Source of the DNA: Ciona intestinalis
Lineage: Eukaryota > Chordata > Ascidiacea > Phlebobranchia > Cionidae
Reading direction: 5' to 3'
Assembly (NCBI RefSeq): GCF_000224145.3
Contig: NC_020172.2
Span: forward strand, 1,310,921-1,374,920
Length of the DNA: 64,000 bases
Below are positions 42,888 to 52,446 of the stretch, piece by piece (the first letter of the stretch is position 1; each line of letters opens with the position of its first letter). Under the pieces are notes generated by a model. That model was not told the origin of the DNA, searched no databases, and worked only from the letters and a program-made list of their open reading frames with translations. The translations under genes and the position numbers were made by a program.

Positions 42888-43775
42888 ATGTTAAGATATT
42901 ATGAAAGCAAGTCAATTACGCAAAAATACCAGAAGTATCGGCCACACTACCCAGTTCAATTAGCCGAAGATGCGCTGGGAAACTTCAAGGAAAAGAAATT
43001 GGATTTTCTACTTGATGTCGGTTGCGGTGGTGGACAATCAGTGAATATATTTGCTCCCTACTTTCATGAAGTGCTAGCCATCGATCCTAGCGAGAATCAA
43101 ATTAAAGAAGCGAGATCTCAAAACAAGTTTGCTCACGTGACTTACAAACAAGGAATTGCAGAGAAGCTACCATGTGATGACGTCAGTGTTGACGTCATTA
43201 CGGTTGGAACTGCAATACACTGGCTTGATCGTCCAAAGTTTTACGAAGAAGTCACTCGAGTTTTGAAACCGAATGGTCGGTTAATTATATTTGGATACTG
43301 GTCTCCAGAAATAGTCCCGTTGTGTTTGTTGAATGGTGATGATACAAAATTGTCGGAAATTGGAACTCAACTTTTAAAAAATACCTTTAACCATCTCACT
43401 GAGTGGAATTCGGTTTTCCACGAGCGTCATTCGCATGTTCGCGACAAATACAACCAAATATTTGGCGAAATACCCTTTCCTAATAAAAGGCGATTCGACA
43501 ACAAGTTTATGAAATACATTTGGTCGCTCGTTGACATGAAAGGAATGATTCAATCAGTTGACTCTTATGAAACTTACATGAAAAGCAAAGAATTGGAACT
43601 GAAAGAACTTTCGGAAGAAGAACGCAACGCAAGACTGCTCGAACTGGATTACAGTGAACAGTTCGTGAGATCGCTCAAGGAAAGTTGGGGGTGTACGGAA
43701 ATGGAAAACTCAGACGTCAAAATGCAAGTCGTCTTCAACTTTTTCGTTCTTGTTGCTGATAAACCAAATCAATAA
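42888..43775 (+). CDS. Class I SAM-dependent methyltransferase, paralogue 3
   Basis: Intronless, 295 residues, ending in TAA with AATAAA about 30 bases later. It has the same motif I and C-terminal blocks as its sisters and a private middle lobe (LCLLNGDDTKLSEIGTQ onward). In the acceptor-site region GTAIHWLDRPKFYEEV has Leu where the others have Phe. Possible roles are those of small-molecule methyltransferases; no substrate is inferred. Confidence 0.88.
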   Translation: MLRYYESKSITQKYQKYRPHYPVQLAEDALGNFKEKKLDFLLDVGCGGGQSVNIFAPYFHEVLAIDPSENQIKEARSQNKFAHVTYKQGIAEKLPCDDVSVDVITVGTAIHWLDRPKFYEEVTRVLKPNGRLIIFGYWSPEIVPLCLLNGDDTKLSEIGTQLLKNTFNHLTEWNSVFHERHSHVRDKYNQIFGEIPFPNKRRFDNKFMKYIWSLVDMKGMIQSVDSYETYMKSKELELKELSEEERNARLLELDYSEQFVRSLKESWGCTEMENSDVKMQVVFNFFVLVADKPNQ

Positions 43776-43802
43776 ATAACAGCAACAGCTGGTTGTATTG
43801 TA

Positions 43803-43808
43803 AATAAA
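43803..43808 (+). terminator. Poly(A) signal of methyltransferase 3
   Basis: AATAAA 28 bases after the stop codon at 43773-43775. Confidence 0.55.
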
Positions 43809-44350
43809 ATAACTGTTGGCCACCCTAATATCATGTTTATATATTATTGGTATAAACATATTTAAATATTGTATCCTTGTTACACCAAACAACCTATTTA
43901 TGTATATATTTGTATAATCTTTTATATGGTGTACTAATGCAAATATCATTTTGTTGGAATTTGGAATATACATCGTATTTTGCATTTAACATTCTAAATC
44001 GTATATTCTCAAAAAGCGTTTTCCGATTACTCAATCGAAATAAAAAATTCAACAAATTCGTTAAAATTCGGTATTCGTTATTGTAACAACTAATGCATTT
44101 GGAGGTTGCATTTATTGGCATGTCGTTTGCGACTGACTGCTGAATGACGTCACAAAGCGCAGCAAGAAGATTTTAAACAAGATGGCGGCACACATTTTAT
44201 AAAGAAAAGTATTACAATTTAATATTTCATTAAAACAAGCTGCGTTCATACAAAAAAAAACTTATTCAATGATAGTCTGTTTTTTTATTAACCGCAAAAT
44301 AAAACTTTTTCTTCCGAAACATTTCTGATACAGAGCCCATATGTATAGTA

Positions 44351-44546
44351 CTGTGGGGGAAGATGGGATACATTTAGCCAATAATATTTAAAAATTCTGA
44401 TAGTGTTTTTAACAATTAACAGCGGTTCATGGGTGTCGAGAGGATACGGTTTTATAATATTTAGAAAGTTCTTTGTTTACTATCATAGAGGACGAAAAAA
44501 AATAGAATTAAAAGGTGTCCCATCTTCCCCCACCCTAATATACATA
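44351..44546 (+). mobile_element. ~190-bp TIR element, copy 23
   Basis: GTGGGGGAAGATGGGATACA left, CCCATCTTCCCCCACCCTAA right. It lies just 3' of the small gene at 44576-45616. Confidence 0.85.
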
Positions 44547-44575
44547 AACACCCTGACAGACACTAACTGCTAACC

Positions 44576-45616
44576 TTAAAAAAGAGTTGAATTCACTGCT
44601 GTAAACTGGTAGTACTTTGCAACATATTCCCTAATAAGTTTGTTAAAGTAATCACCCCAGTTATTATATGTTTGCGAATTTATTAAAGCAGTTTTTTTTT
44701 CAAGATACGCTTTTCGGTGAGTTGCGTTTTCTGTACGAAAAGAGTTGACATTGGTTAGAAGGTTATACAAAACATGAACAAATTAATCATTAAAATATGC
44801 TGTTTAAGTTTTCAGTTATTTTAAAACCAGGATTTGTATTGAAAGTAATCCTTTATACCTGTTTCCATGGCATGCATATTTTCGTTTACTCGTTGTCGAA
44901 ATCTTGTTCTTCCAAAACTATTCATATAATAAATTTGTTAAGTTGGAACAGTTTTTATAATGAACTGTTTCACGAAAACTTACCTTCGGGTTCGTTTCCT
45001 TCGTCCACAACTGCAAAAATATATTTCGATACATATATGTAATGGTAAAAGATATGGAAAAATATTACTTAAGCAGAGGTAGTGGTTAGTACGCTAGGCA
45101 TTGATTGGTTTCATTTAATACATTGGAATCTATTGTTTATTTATCTGGCGAGTGTTTTGGTTAAACATATACAGTAGGGTAGGGAAAGATGGGACACCTT
45201 TAGCACATAAAATCTAAATGCCTTGATGGTGTTTTAAACAATTAACAATGGTCTATAAGAGTCGTGAGGATATAGTTTTGTAAATCTTTGAATGTTTCTT
45301 GTTTACTACCGAATACAGCGAGATAATAGAACGAAAAGGTGTCCCATCTTTCCCCAACCTACTATATCAATTTAACTTCATTCGCTGCATAATGCTTGAT
45401 CAATGCATTCGTCAGCACTTACCTTCCTTTGACTCCTCAACACCTAAAAAACAATAATAGTTAATTAGACAATAAAAAAATGTTGAGCACAAACGAATAT
45501 GAAATAACAAAGTCATAAATGCGTAGTTATATACCGCTTTCATCGAAGCGACGGCGATGATGAGGCCAATGATATGACTCTCCTTCGTCAACCAAACAGA
45601 GAAGTCCGAGCAGCAT
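44576..45616 (-). CDS. Small four-exon protein of 94 residues, unrecognised, possibly secreted
   Basis: Minus-strand exons 45535-45616, 45423-45443, 44984-45010 and 44576-44730 all join in phase 1 and yield one open frame. The two middle exons are only 21 and 27 bases. The start MLLGLLCLVDEGES has a short hydrophobic stretch that could be a weak signal peptide. HHRRR is a possible dibasic cleavage site, followed by a very acidic stretch (ESGVEESKE, VVDEGNEPE). The last exon contains KAYLEKKTALIN, NNWGDYFNKLIREYV and AKYYQF. Acidic spacer, basic site and amphipathic end recall peptide-hormone precursors, but this is inference and no family is recognised. An in-frame TGA lies just before the ATG. 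A 5' non-coding exon may end near 45694, before GTAAGTCG. The gene sits inside the methyltransferase cluster on the opposite strand. Confidence 0.6.
45173..45364 (+). mobile_element. ~190-bp TIR element, copy 24
   Basis: GTAGGGTAGGGAAAGATGGG to CCATCTTTCCCCAACCTACT. It lies in the intron between exons 2 and 3 of the small minus-strand gene. Confidence 0.88.
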
Positions 45617-46015
45617 AGTGAAGCAGTAACTTGTTCATCTGTAAAGTAACAAGTTGAATCGTAGCTTATACTCTGCTTATGTTGTCGACTTACTTTGAAT
45701 TTGCAAGTAAAGCATCGAAGCGAGATGTTCATATTTATAGCTTAGGAATCAATTGTTATAGAAACTTTTGTATTCGTTACTGCAGCTGCAACAATCGTAT
45801 GCAATCTACCAAAGTTCAAATAAATTCATTCAAAGAATATTGAACTTCCAAATACCCAAGCTGCAACAATGGCTTCGTATATCTTCATTGTTTGGCTTAG
45901 AATCTGTACCACTATACACAATGCATAACTGTATTTAGCACGGGTCACAATTCATTCATTCAAGGGTCAGGAAAAGTCCACACTGTAACCGATGCCTTAA
46001 CAATTCGATGTTGTT

Positions 46016-46090
46016 GGACAAGAGTATAAACTTGTTACAAGCCTTTGGTCGATCAAGAGTATAAACTTGTTACACAAACTTTGGTCGATC
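46016..46090. repeat. Tandem duplication, ~36-bp unit, two copies
   Basis: AAGAGTATAAACTTGTTACA followed by CTTTGGTCGAT occurs twice in a row at the broken edge of the inverted methyltransferase fragment. Confidence 0.75.
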
Positions 46091-46385
46091 GAACCAGTGT
46101 AATGCAGCTCCAGCTACGATGACGTCAACACTGACGTCATCACATGCCGCTTCTCAACAAACCCTGCTTTGTAAGTCACGTGAGCAAACTTGTTTTGAGA
46201 TCTCGCTTCTTTAATTTGATTCTCGCTAGGATCGATGGCTAGCACTTCATGAAAGTAGGGAGCAAATATATTCACTGATTGTCCACCACCGCAACCGACA
46301 TCAAGTAAAACAATCAGTTTCTTTTCACCAATAGTTTTCTTCGCAAGTTTTGGTGGATAATTTTGTCGATAAAACTTGTAGCCTA
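46075..46385 (-). pseudogene. Inverted methyltransferase fragment
   Basis: Read on the minus strand, this piece covers residues of about 20-120 of the enzyme: YPPKLAKKTIGEKK, LLDVGCGGGQSVNIF, AIDPSENQIKEARSQNKF, then the VTYKAGF block, after which the frame is lost. There is no start codon of its own and no C-terminal half. The core DNA is nearly identical to the intact genes even at silent sites, although the fragment cannot be functional as a whole enzyme. It lies head to head with paralogue 4. Confidence 0.85.
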
Positions 46386-46633
46386 CATTTTAGTGAAATT
46401 TTATTCGTTATATTTCAGCATGGTAAATACAGAGCTAAACGCATGATGTGGACATGAGGACCTCGTTTGTTCTACTATACAATTTTAACCGAATGTGCTG
46501 ATGCTACTGTACTACCACAAACACGTTAATACCGTGAACAGTGCCGTATATAAATAAGTATAAGTGTCACTTCGTAGCAATGTACACGAGCTGGGTGCTT
46601 GATTTTCCCTACTTACACTATAACAGGCTATAT

Positions 46634-46818
46634 AGTAGGATGGGGAAGATGGGACACTTTTCGTTATAATTTCTCTACCCATTTGGTAGTAAACAAAGAA
46701 CATTCAAAGAATAACTCGTATCAATTCCGATAGACAGTTGTTAATTATTTAAAACACGACCAGGATACTCGATCAGATATTATGTGCTAAAGGTGTCCCA
46801 TCTTCCCCCACCCTACTA
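46634..46818 (-). mobile_element. ~190-bp TIR element, copy 25
   Basis: GTAGGATGGGGAAGATGGG to TCCCATCTTCCCCCACCCTA. It lies about 200 bases upstream of methyltransferase 4. Confidence 0.88.
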
Positions 46819-47023
46819 CGCGTGCACTTTACTTTCTCTTATGCGTTTTCTTTTGCGATTGCGTGTATAAAAGGAAGTGCGTATTGTATACCTACATGAC
46901 ACAAACGACAAAGCACACACGTATATTGTTTAGTAAACAGACACCTAAATTGGGTTTAGGTATTAATATAGCGTTAATAGTGTTATATATACTTCAGTTA
47001 GTACAAGTAGGTAAACCAGCATC

Positions 47024-47899
47024 ATGTTAAGAAATTTGGATACAACATTAAACAAGGTAAAATATGAGTTGTACCAGCCAAATTACCCACCAGAACTTGT
47101 CAAAACTACATTGGGTAATTTAAGAGAAAAGAAATTGGATTTTCTACTTGATGTCGGTTGCGGTGGTGGACAATCAGTGAATATATTTGCTCCCTACTTT
47201 CATGAAGTGCTAGCCATCGATCCTAGCGGGAATCAAATTAAAGAAGCGAGATCTCAAAACAAGTTTGCTCACGTGACTTACAAGCGGGGATTTGCTGAGA
47301 AGCTACCGTGTGATGACGTCAGTGTTGACGTCATCGTGGCTGCGACGTCTTCACCTTGGTTTGATCGACCGAAATTTTACAAAGAAGTGGAACGAGTTTT
47401 GAAACCGGATGGTCGGTTGATTATGTTTGGCTACTGGATGCCGAACCTTATCCCGATTGGTGTATCTGGTGACGTAACTGAGTTGGCAAAATGTGGGGCT
47501 AGTCTTTTAGAAAATGCCATACTAAGGGGCGCAAATGGGGATCTTGCTGAGGAAGATATGAATCGGATATGTAAAGGAAGATATGTTGACATCTTTGACG
47601 AAATAGTGAATCTCAGGAAACAGCAGTTCGACAATCTTTCAACCGAATGCTTTTGGTCGCTGGATGATGCCAAAGAATATGTTCTGGCTTATACAACATA
47701 TAAAAATGACTTAAAAGACAAAGAATTGGAGCAAATCGGACTTTCGGAAGAAGAACGCAACGCAAGACTGCTCGAACTGGATTACAGTGAACAGTTTGTG
47801 AGATCGCTCAAGGAAAGTTGGGGGTGTACGGAAATGGAAAACTCGAATGTCAAAATGAAAGCCATCTTTACCTTCTACGGTATAATTGCTGAAAAATAA
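47024..47899 (+). CDS. Class I SAM-dependent methyltransferase, paralogue 4 (most divergent)
   Basis: Intronless, 291 residues. The first 35 residues (MLRNLDTTLNKVKYELYQPN) and the middle lobe differ strongly from the other three. From KKLDFLLDVGCGGG through the FAEKLPCDDVS block, and again in EERNARLLELDYSEQFVRSL, the DNA is nearly identical to its sisters. The SAM-binding loop is complete. The PSGNQ variant replaces PSENQ after motif I. It differs in its 5' flank as well. Confidence 0.88.
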   Translation: MLRNLDTTLNKVKYELYQPNYPPELVKTTLGNLREKKLDFLLDVGCGGGQSVNIFAPYFHEVLAIDPSGNQIKEARSQNKFAHVTYKRGFAEKLPCDDVSVDVIVAATSSPWFDRPKFYKEVERVLKPDGRLIMFGYWMPNLIPIGVSGDVTELAKCGASLLENAILRGANGDLAEEDMNRICKGRYVDIFDEIVNLRKQQFDNLSTECFWSLDDAKEYVLAYTTYKNDLKDKELEQIGLSEEERNARLLELDYSEQFVRSLKESWGCTEMENSNVKMKAIFTFYGIIAEK

Positions 47900-48178
47900 A
47901 CTTAAAACTTGACGATTAACAGTTACATTCGTTACGACGTTGTTTATTGCAGAAGAGTACTGTTTTTTAGACTATGTTATTATTATTAAGCATATAATTA
48001 AAAATGCCGTTACCTATAGGGCTTTTACCACACGTATACCGGCATTGTAAGTAACCGGTTGCGTTTTTTGTTTAAATATAAAACGCTTCACGATTTTGCG
48101 TGGCATTCTTGCGCAGAAGTGAAAGACTACACAGAAGCTTTAGTTTAATTCTGCCAAGCGGCGTCGTTGGGATGATAT

Positions 48179-51100
48179 TTAGAACGGAGAAGATCGACTT
48201 GCGAGACCAAATGGTGAGGGACAGTTGCGTAAAAGAGGGGTGTTGCGACGGAAACCGTATCTTCCATTGTAGCTACTCATAGGACGAGCCTCGCTAAGAA
48301 ATTGATCATGCCCATCGACTAGATCCCTCGAGTAACCTTAAAAAATATTTTTTACGTCTTAAGGTGGCTGTACACAGTATCCGGCGTGCGAATTCGCATG
48401 CGAAGTCGTATGCAAAACCGTGTCCAATCAGCAAAATCCGGACAAAACAGACAAAACGGACAAATTCCAAATACTGTGTACAGCCACCTTTAAAATGATC
48501 GTGCATTTTATTTACAGGATAACTAACTGTATAATTCATTCATTTTATTTTATTCATTCACAGTATAGGTTTGGGGTTTGGGTAAAAGAGTCGATATTTG
48601 CATTCTCTTTTATCATCTCATTTGGTATTAAAAAATAACTACACGTACAAAAACATGCAACCGTATTCTTACGGGTCCAAAGGAGCGTTGATAACTATTA
48701 AAAACATGATTAGAGAATGGATGATATTATGTGCTAACAGTGTCCATCCTACCCCGCAGTACTGTACCATATAGATATACAGCCTACCTGCCCCTGAGCG
48801 GTTTCGCCTCGATAAATATTCGAATCCAACACCGATGTTATGAAACCTGTCAACATTTCTTCCTTGCAAAGACTCGCTGCGTTCTCTTGTCTTTAAAATC
48901 AGAATATAAAAATTCAAAATTAACGCTTAAGTACATTGCTTTACAAGTGACTGAAACCCCAAAACTAAAGGTTGTTTATTATGTCGATGTATAAAAATGG
49001 CACGTACACAAACAGTATACGGTGCGGTAAGATGATGGTACATGTTTTTCATGCTTTTTCTCGTTCTATTGGGTAGGTATAGTAAACAACTAAAATTTAC
49101 ATATATGTAATAGCCATGCGACTTTAAACAGCGTTTTCTTAAAAATAAAATCAGGAAAAGGGGATTTAGGCGTTATTGGTATCTCATTTTACCCATAGTA
49201 CCACACGTTAAATCAAATCAAGATAATTTTGATAATGTCGCAGGGGATCACACGGGCGTTCAGAAAAGTATCGCAAACCACAAATGTTTAAAAAACACAG
49301 TAATAAATAAGCCAAAATATACAAAGCTTTTAACCTGCATGGTTTTGGCCAACGTGCTATCTAGTCCTTTGTAGGTAAAGTAGCTTTGTACGTGCTTGTC
49401 GAAGTGAGAGTTGTAGGGGGGTATTGCAGGTCCCAACTTTGGTTGCACTTTGGCGAAATCATCCTGGTATAAAAATGCATGTTTTTCATGTAATATTTGC
49501 ACATACATGGTAGGGTGGGAGAAGATGGGACACCTTTTAAATTCGTTTCCTCGTCCCATTTGGTATTATACACACAAAAAAAAACATTTAAATAATTATG
49601 ACACCGTATCTTTACGACTTCCATAGACCGTTCTTAATTGTTTAAAACAAAAATGTCCTATCTGCCCGACCCTACTATATAACACATTTACTTGTATGTT
49701 GCTGAGAGCTATCCCATCTAATATAAATCCTTTTTCTTTGATAAGTTTCTCAGTTTTTGTCGGGGGAGGAGCGATCGTCTTCGCTTGGGGAAGTTTTTTC
49801 CAACCTGGGAATTGTTCATTCGCTTCGTTCTGTGTAAATAGGACAAATTTAATACATTTAAACAAACTTGTCCAGATGTGGGTTTTAAATTTAGTAGCCA
49901 CGCTTTTAATTCGAAAGTTTTCCTTCAGCAATTTTTACCCGACGAGTGTAATTATTTAGCAGTTTTTACTTTAACAACTGTTACGGGTTTCTGACTGTCG
50001 TTTTGTTGCTAATCCCCTTCATAGAAAAGACAAAAAGTAGTTTTGTCGTATAAACCAATCGAAAAATTTGCAAGATTTGATTACAAAGTAAAGAAGTTAA
50101 GTAACTATAGGACCATGCTTATAAAAAGTGTTTTCGTCTTGGTTCCATCCATCACTCTACATGACAAAGTATTCGTTTAAAATGAACATGGCATACACTG
50201 CGTTTAAGGATCTGAACGAAGGCGTCGTTGTACCAACATTGCATTGTTAACGGCTTAACCGATAATCCATGTTTAGACAAGGAGTACGGAATGAAGCCAA
50301 TCGTGTAACTTCGTTTGCTTTTGGTTGTCACGGAAAATAACACAACAGAATAAATTCCATCGCGAATATTGTTCAATCTTTGAATGAGATGTATATGTGG
50401 GAAAGATGGGACGCCTTTGGCCCATAACATTGAGGTATCCTGATCGTGTTTTTAAACAATTAACAACGGTATCTGGAAGTCGTGAGGATACGGTTTTATA
50501 ATTCTATAAATGTTCTTTGGTTACTAAAAAATGAGATGAGAAAACAAAGTGAAAAGGTCTCCCGTCCTCCCCCAGCCTACACTATATATACAGAAAAAAA
50601 TTAAAGAACATGTAATGGCGTTCGGAAATGAGCGTTTTAAAGTTGCAAACCGGTATAGTGTGGTGAAAATGCACACTGGTTAAACTATTAACGAAAATGG
50701 AAAAATGTCAATACTGCCAACCATATAGACCTATGAAACTTTTAAAGTGTAGGTCTACTTAACCTACAGATCTAAGATTGTACGACAATCTCATAAATTC
50801 TTTGGATTCCTTGTTTGGCTCCGGCAGTGTACCATGGGGTTGGTCTGGTGTCCCCGAAACATTTCTGCGACCTGGTGATCGACTCCTGCTCTGACGGGGT
50901 GAATACCGATTCACATAAATCACTCTGCATTGAATTGTGGTTGCGTGTAAAAGTCACTTTTGATTAAAATAAAGAATATTTATTTACACGATACTGTAAG
51001 TACAGTATAAGCCTTCTTATTTACATATTGCAATACCCAGAACGGAGTAGATCCCAATATATATATATATAGAAGACGTGGTACTGTGGTGAAAGTTGGG

Positions 51101-52446
51101 ATAGCGTTAGCAACTAAATTCTACAATTTCTGATGGGGATTTGAAACAAAAAACAACGCCATTTTACAGTGGCAAGGAAATGTTTGTTTGTTTCCGAAAA
51201 TATTGTTAGTACACTACCGAATGGGACAATATAACAGAGAACGAAAACGTGACCCACCTTACCCCACCCTACTATGTATATTGTACCTGCCGAGGTTGCT
51301 TGGAGCGGTAGGGTAGGAAAGCAGAAGTGGCTTTCTTGGTCCATGGAAACCAATTTTGTCGCCTGGACTCGTGAAAGACTTTCCACTGCTTCCCATCATC
51401 GTTTTCTTTGGTAACAAAAGTAAAGTTTGTGTTTAAAAAGTCATAAATATATTAGTTAAACGTGGATAACCGTTTAGATGAATAAACGTATCTTAATTAT
51501 CCTCGCGTAGCGGCTACAACGGTATAGTTATGACACGAGTGTTTTATACACCTCGCGTCCTTTAAGAGGGGCCACATATACCTTTGCTTGTAGGCGTATT
51601 TTATAATGTTAAGTTGACAATTATAGGATCACTGGATTGTAGCACTTCTAAGAGTCTTTCCAACGAACACATACGCCAATAACAGTAGCAGCGTCAAGCC
51701 TCGAACCCTTATTCTCTTGACTATATAGATAAGCGCTATAACCAATGCTGAGACACGGCCTTCTTATACCTGTAGTGTGTTCATCATCGCATGAGATAGA
51801 ACGTAAGTTTGTTGATGACCATCCAACCCTGCATCATACTCCATTGCTGACCGTGACCTACGTGGTGACCCGCCGCGGGGTGTACGTGGAGATCTTGGGG
51901 TCCGTGGAGCCCTGGGCGGTTTGGGCATTTTTTGGAGCGAAGGGACGAATGCTGTGCTAGCCATGCTGTTTACAGGATAGTGATCCAGTTTAACGCATTA
52001 TATTAAATTTTTTTTTAAAGATGTCGTAACGATTTTGGAGTAGATTATAAAACGCATAATGGGGTGGGCTAAAGTGGGACACTGAGTAATGTAGGACTTA
52101 TTTTAAAATTTCATATCAAGGACTTCCATTTGATGATAAACAAACACAAATGTTATAGGATTATACGACAAAATTATCACGATTGTAAAGTGTATGACAG
52201 GTATTATTAATTACAAAATGTATAAACATAAAATCCTACAAATGCATAAAACGTTACCTGTTGGTTGAATATAAATCTCGCTTCTTTGACCTTCGTCTTA
52301 AAACAGTTTTCTTTTCTTTTGTCGCAGGCACTGATATGGGACTACCAGCAGTGACGAGTCGGCCAGTAATACATTCAGCTGGCATACTGATATCTAATCC
52401 ACAATGTTTACATAACACGGGGAACCGATACTGTTTCAAATATAGC
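48179..52446 (-). CDS. Nine-exon gene of unknown function (5' end not found)
   Basis: Minus-strand exons that keep one phase throughout: 52258-52446, 51770-51965, 51287-51405, 50784-50924, 50197-50377, 49692-49829, 49335-49463, 48781-48890 (or 48847-48890) and 48179-48293, ending in TAA. They give at least about 438 residues. The first visible exon has a CKHCG knuckle and a basic RRRSKKRD stretch. Exon 2 is full of PRTPRSPRTP repeats; exon 4 has SPRQSRSRSPGRR. Later parts are more structured: YTIGFIPYSLSKHG, MQCWYNDAFVQIL, NEQFPGWKKLP, GPAIPPYNSHFDKHVQSYF and a C-terminal SSYNGRYGFRRNTPLL. No membrane segment or signal peptide is seen. Pro/Tyr/Arg-rich short motifs of this kind occur in axonemal microtubule-associated proteins, but I cannot name a family. 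No ATG-bearing first exon was identified upstream of 52446. Confidence 0.6.
48361..48490. mobile_element. 130-bp MITE-like element with perfect 20-bp terminal inverted repeats
   Basis: AAGGTGGCTGTACACAGTAT at the left and its exact complement at the right. The interior is non-coding. The flanks are TTAAG / CTTTAAA-like, so a TTAA-type target is possible but not clean. It lies in the last intron of the minus-strand gene of unknown function. Confidence 0.8.
48570..48768 (-). mobile_element. ~190-bp TIR element, copy 26
   Basis: Worn left end (GTTTGGGTAAAAGAGTCG); the right end CATCCTACCCCGCAGTACT is clear. Intron of the minus-strand gene of unknown function. Confidence 0.6.
49022..49205 (-). 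mobile_element. ~190-bp TIR element, copy 27
   Basis: GTGCGGTAAGATGATGGTAC to TCTCATTTTACCCATAGTAC, diverged but collinear. Confidence 0.6.
49508..49677 (-). mobile_element. ~190-bp TIR element, copy 28
   Basis: GGTAGGGTGGGAGAAGATGG to TCCTATCTGCCCGACCCTAC. It lies between exons 6 and 7 of the gene of unknown function. Confidence 0.8.
50395..50578 (+). mobile_element. ~190-bp TIR element, copy 29
   Basis: GTGGGAAAGATGGGACGCC to CCCGTCCTCCCCCAGCCTAC. It ends about 18 bases from the acceptor of exon 5 of the gene of unknown function. Confidence 0.8.
51083..51275 (+). mobile_element. ~190-bp TIR element, copy 30
   Basis: GTGGTGAAAGTTGGGATAGC to ACCCACCTTACCCCACCCTA. It ends a dozen bases from the donor of exon 3 of the gene of unknown function. 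Confidence 0.75.
51490..51750 (-). repeat. tRNA-derived SINE, diverged copy
   Basis: Minus-strand head CAGCATTGGTTATAGCGC and GGGTTCGAGGC (A- and B-box-like) lie next to GCTACTGTTATTGGCGTATG. The tail at the left has TATCCTCGCGTAGCGGC and GTTATGACACGAGTG. Confidence 0.7.
52058..52200. mobile_element. ~190-bp TIR element, partial
   Basis: GGGGTGGGCTAAAGTGGGAC at the left; beyond GATAAACAAACACAAATG the match fades. Confidence 0.4.

Noticed and set aside
47431-47673. 80-codon open frame on - in methyltransferase 4
   Set aside because: Antisense shadow of an intact enzyme gene.
51287-51386. Alternative frame of exon 3 in the nine-exon gene (KVFHESRRQNWF)
   Set aside because: Its acceptor lacks a pyrimidine tract. 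The chosen frame has a better acceptor and continues the Ser/Arg/Pro-rich character of its neighbours, with phases matching downstream.
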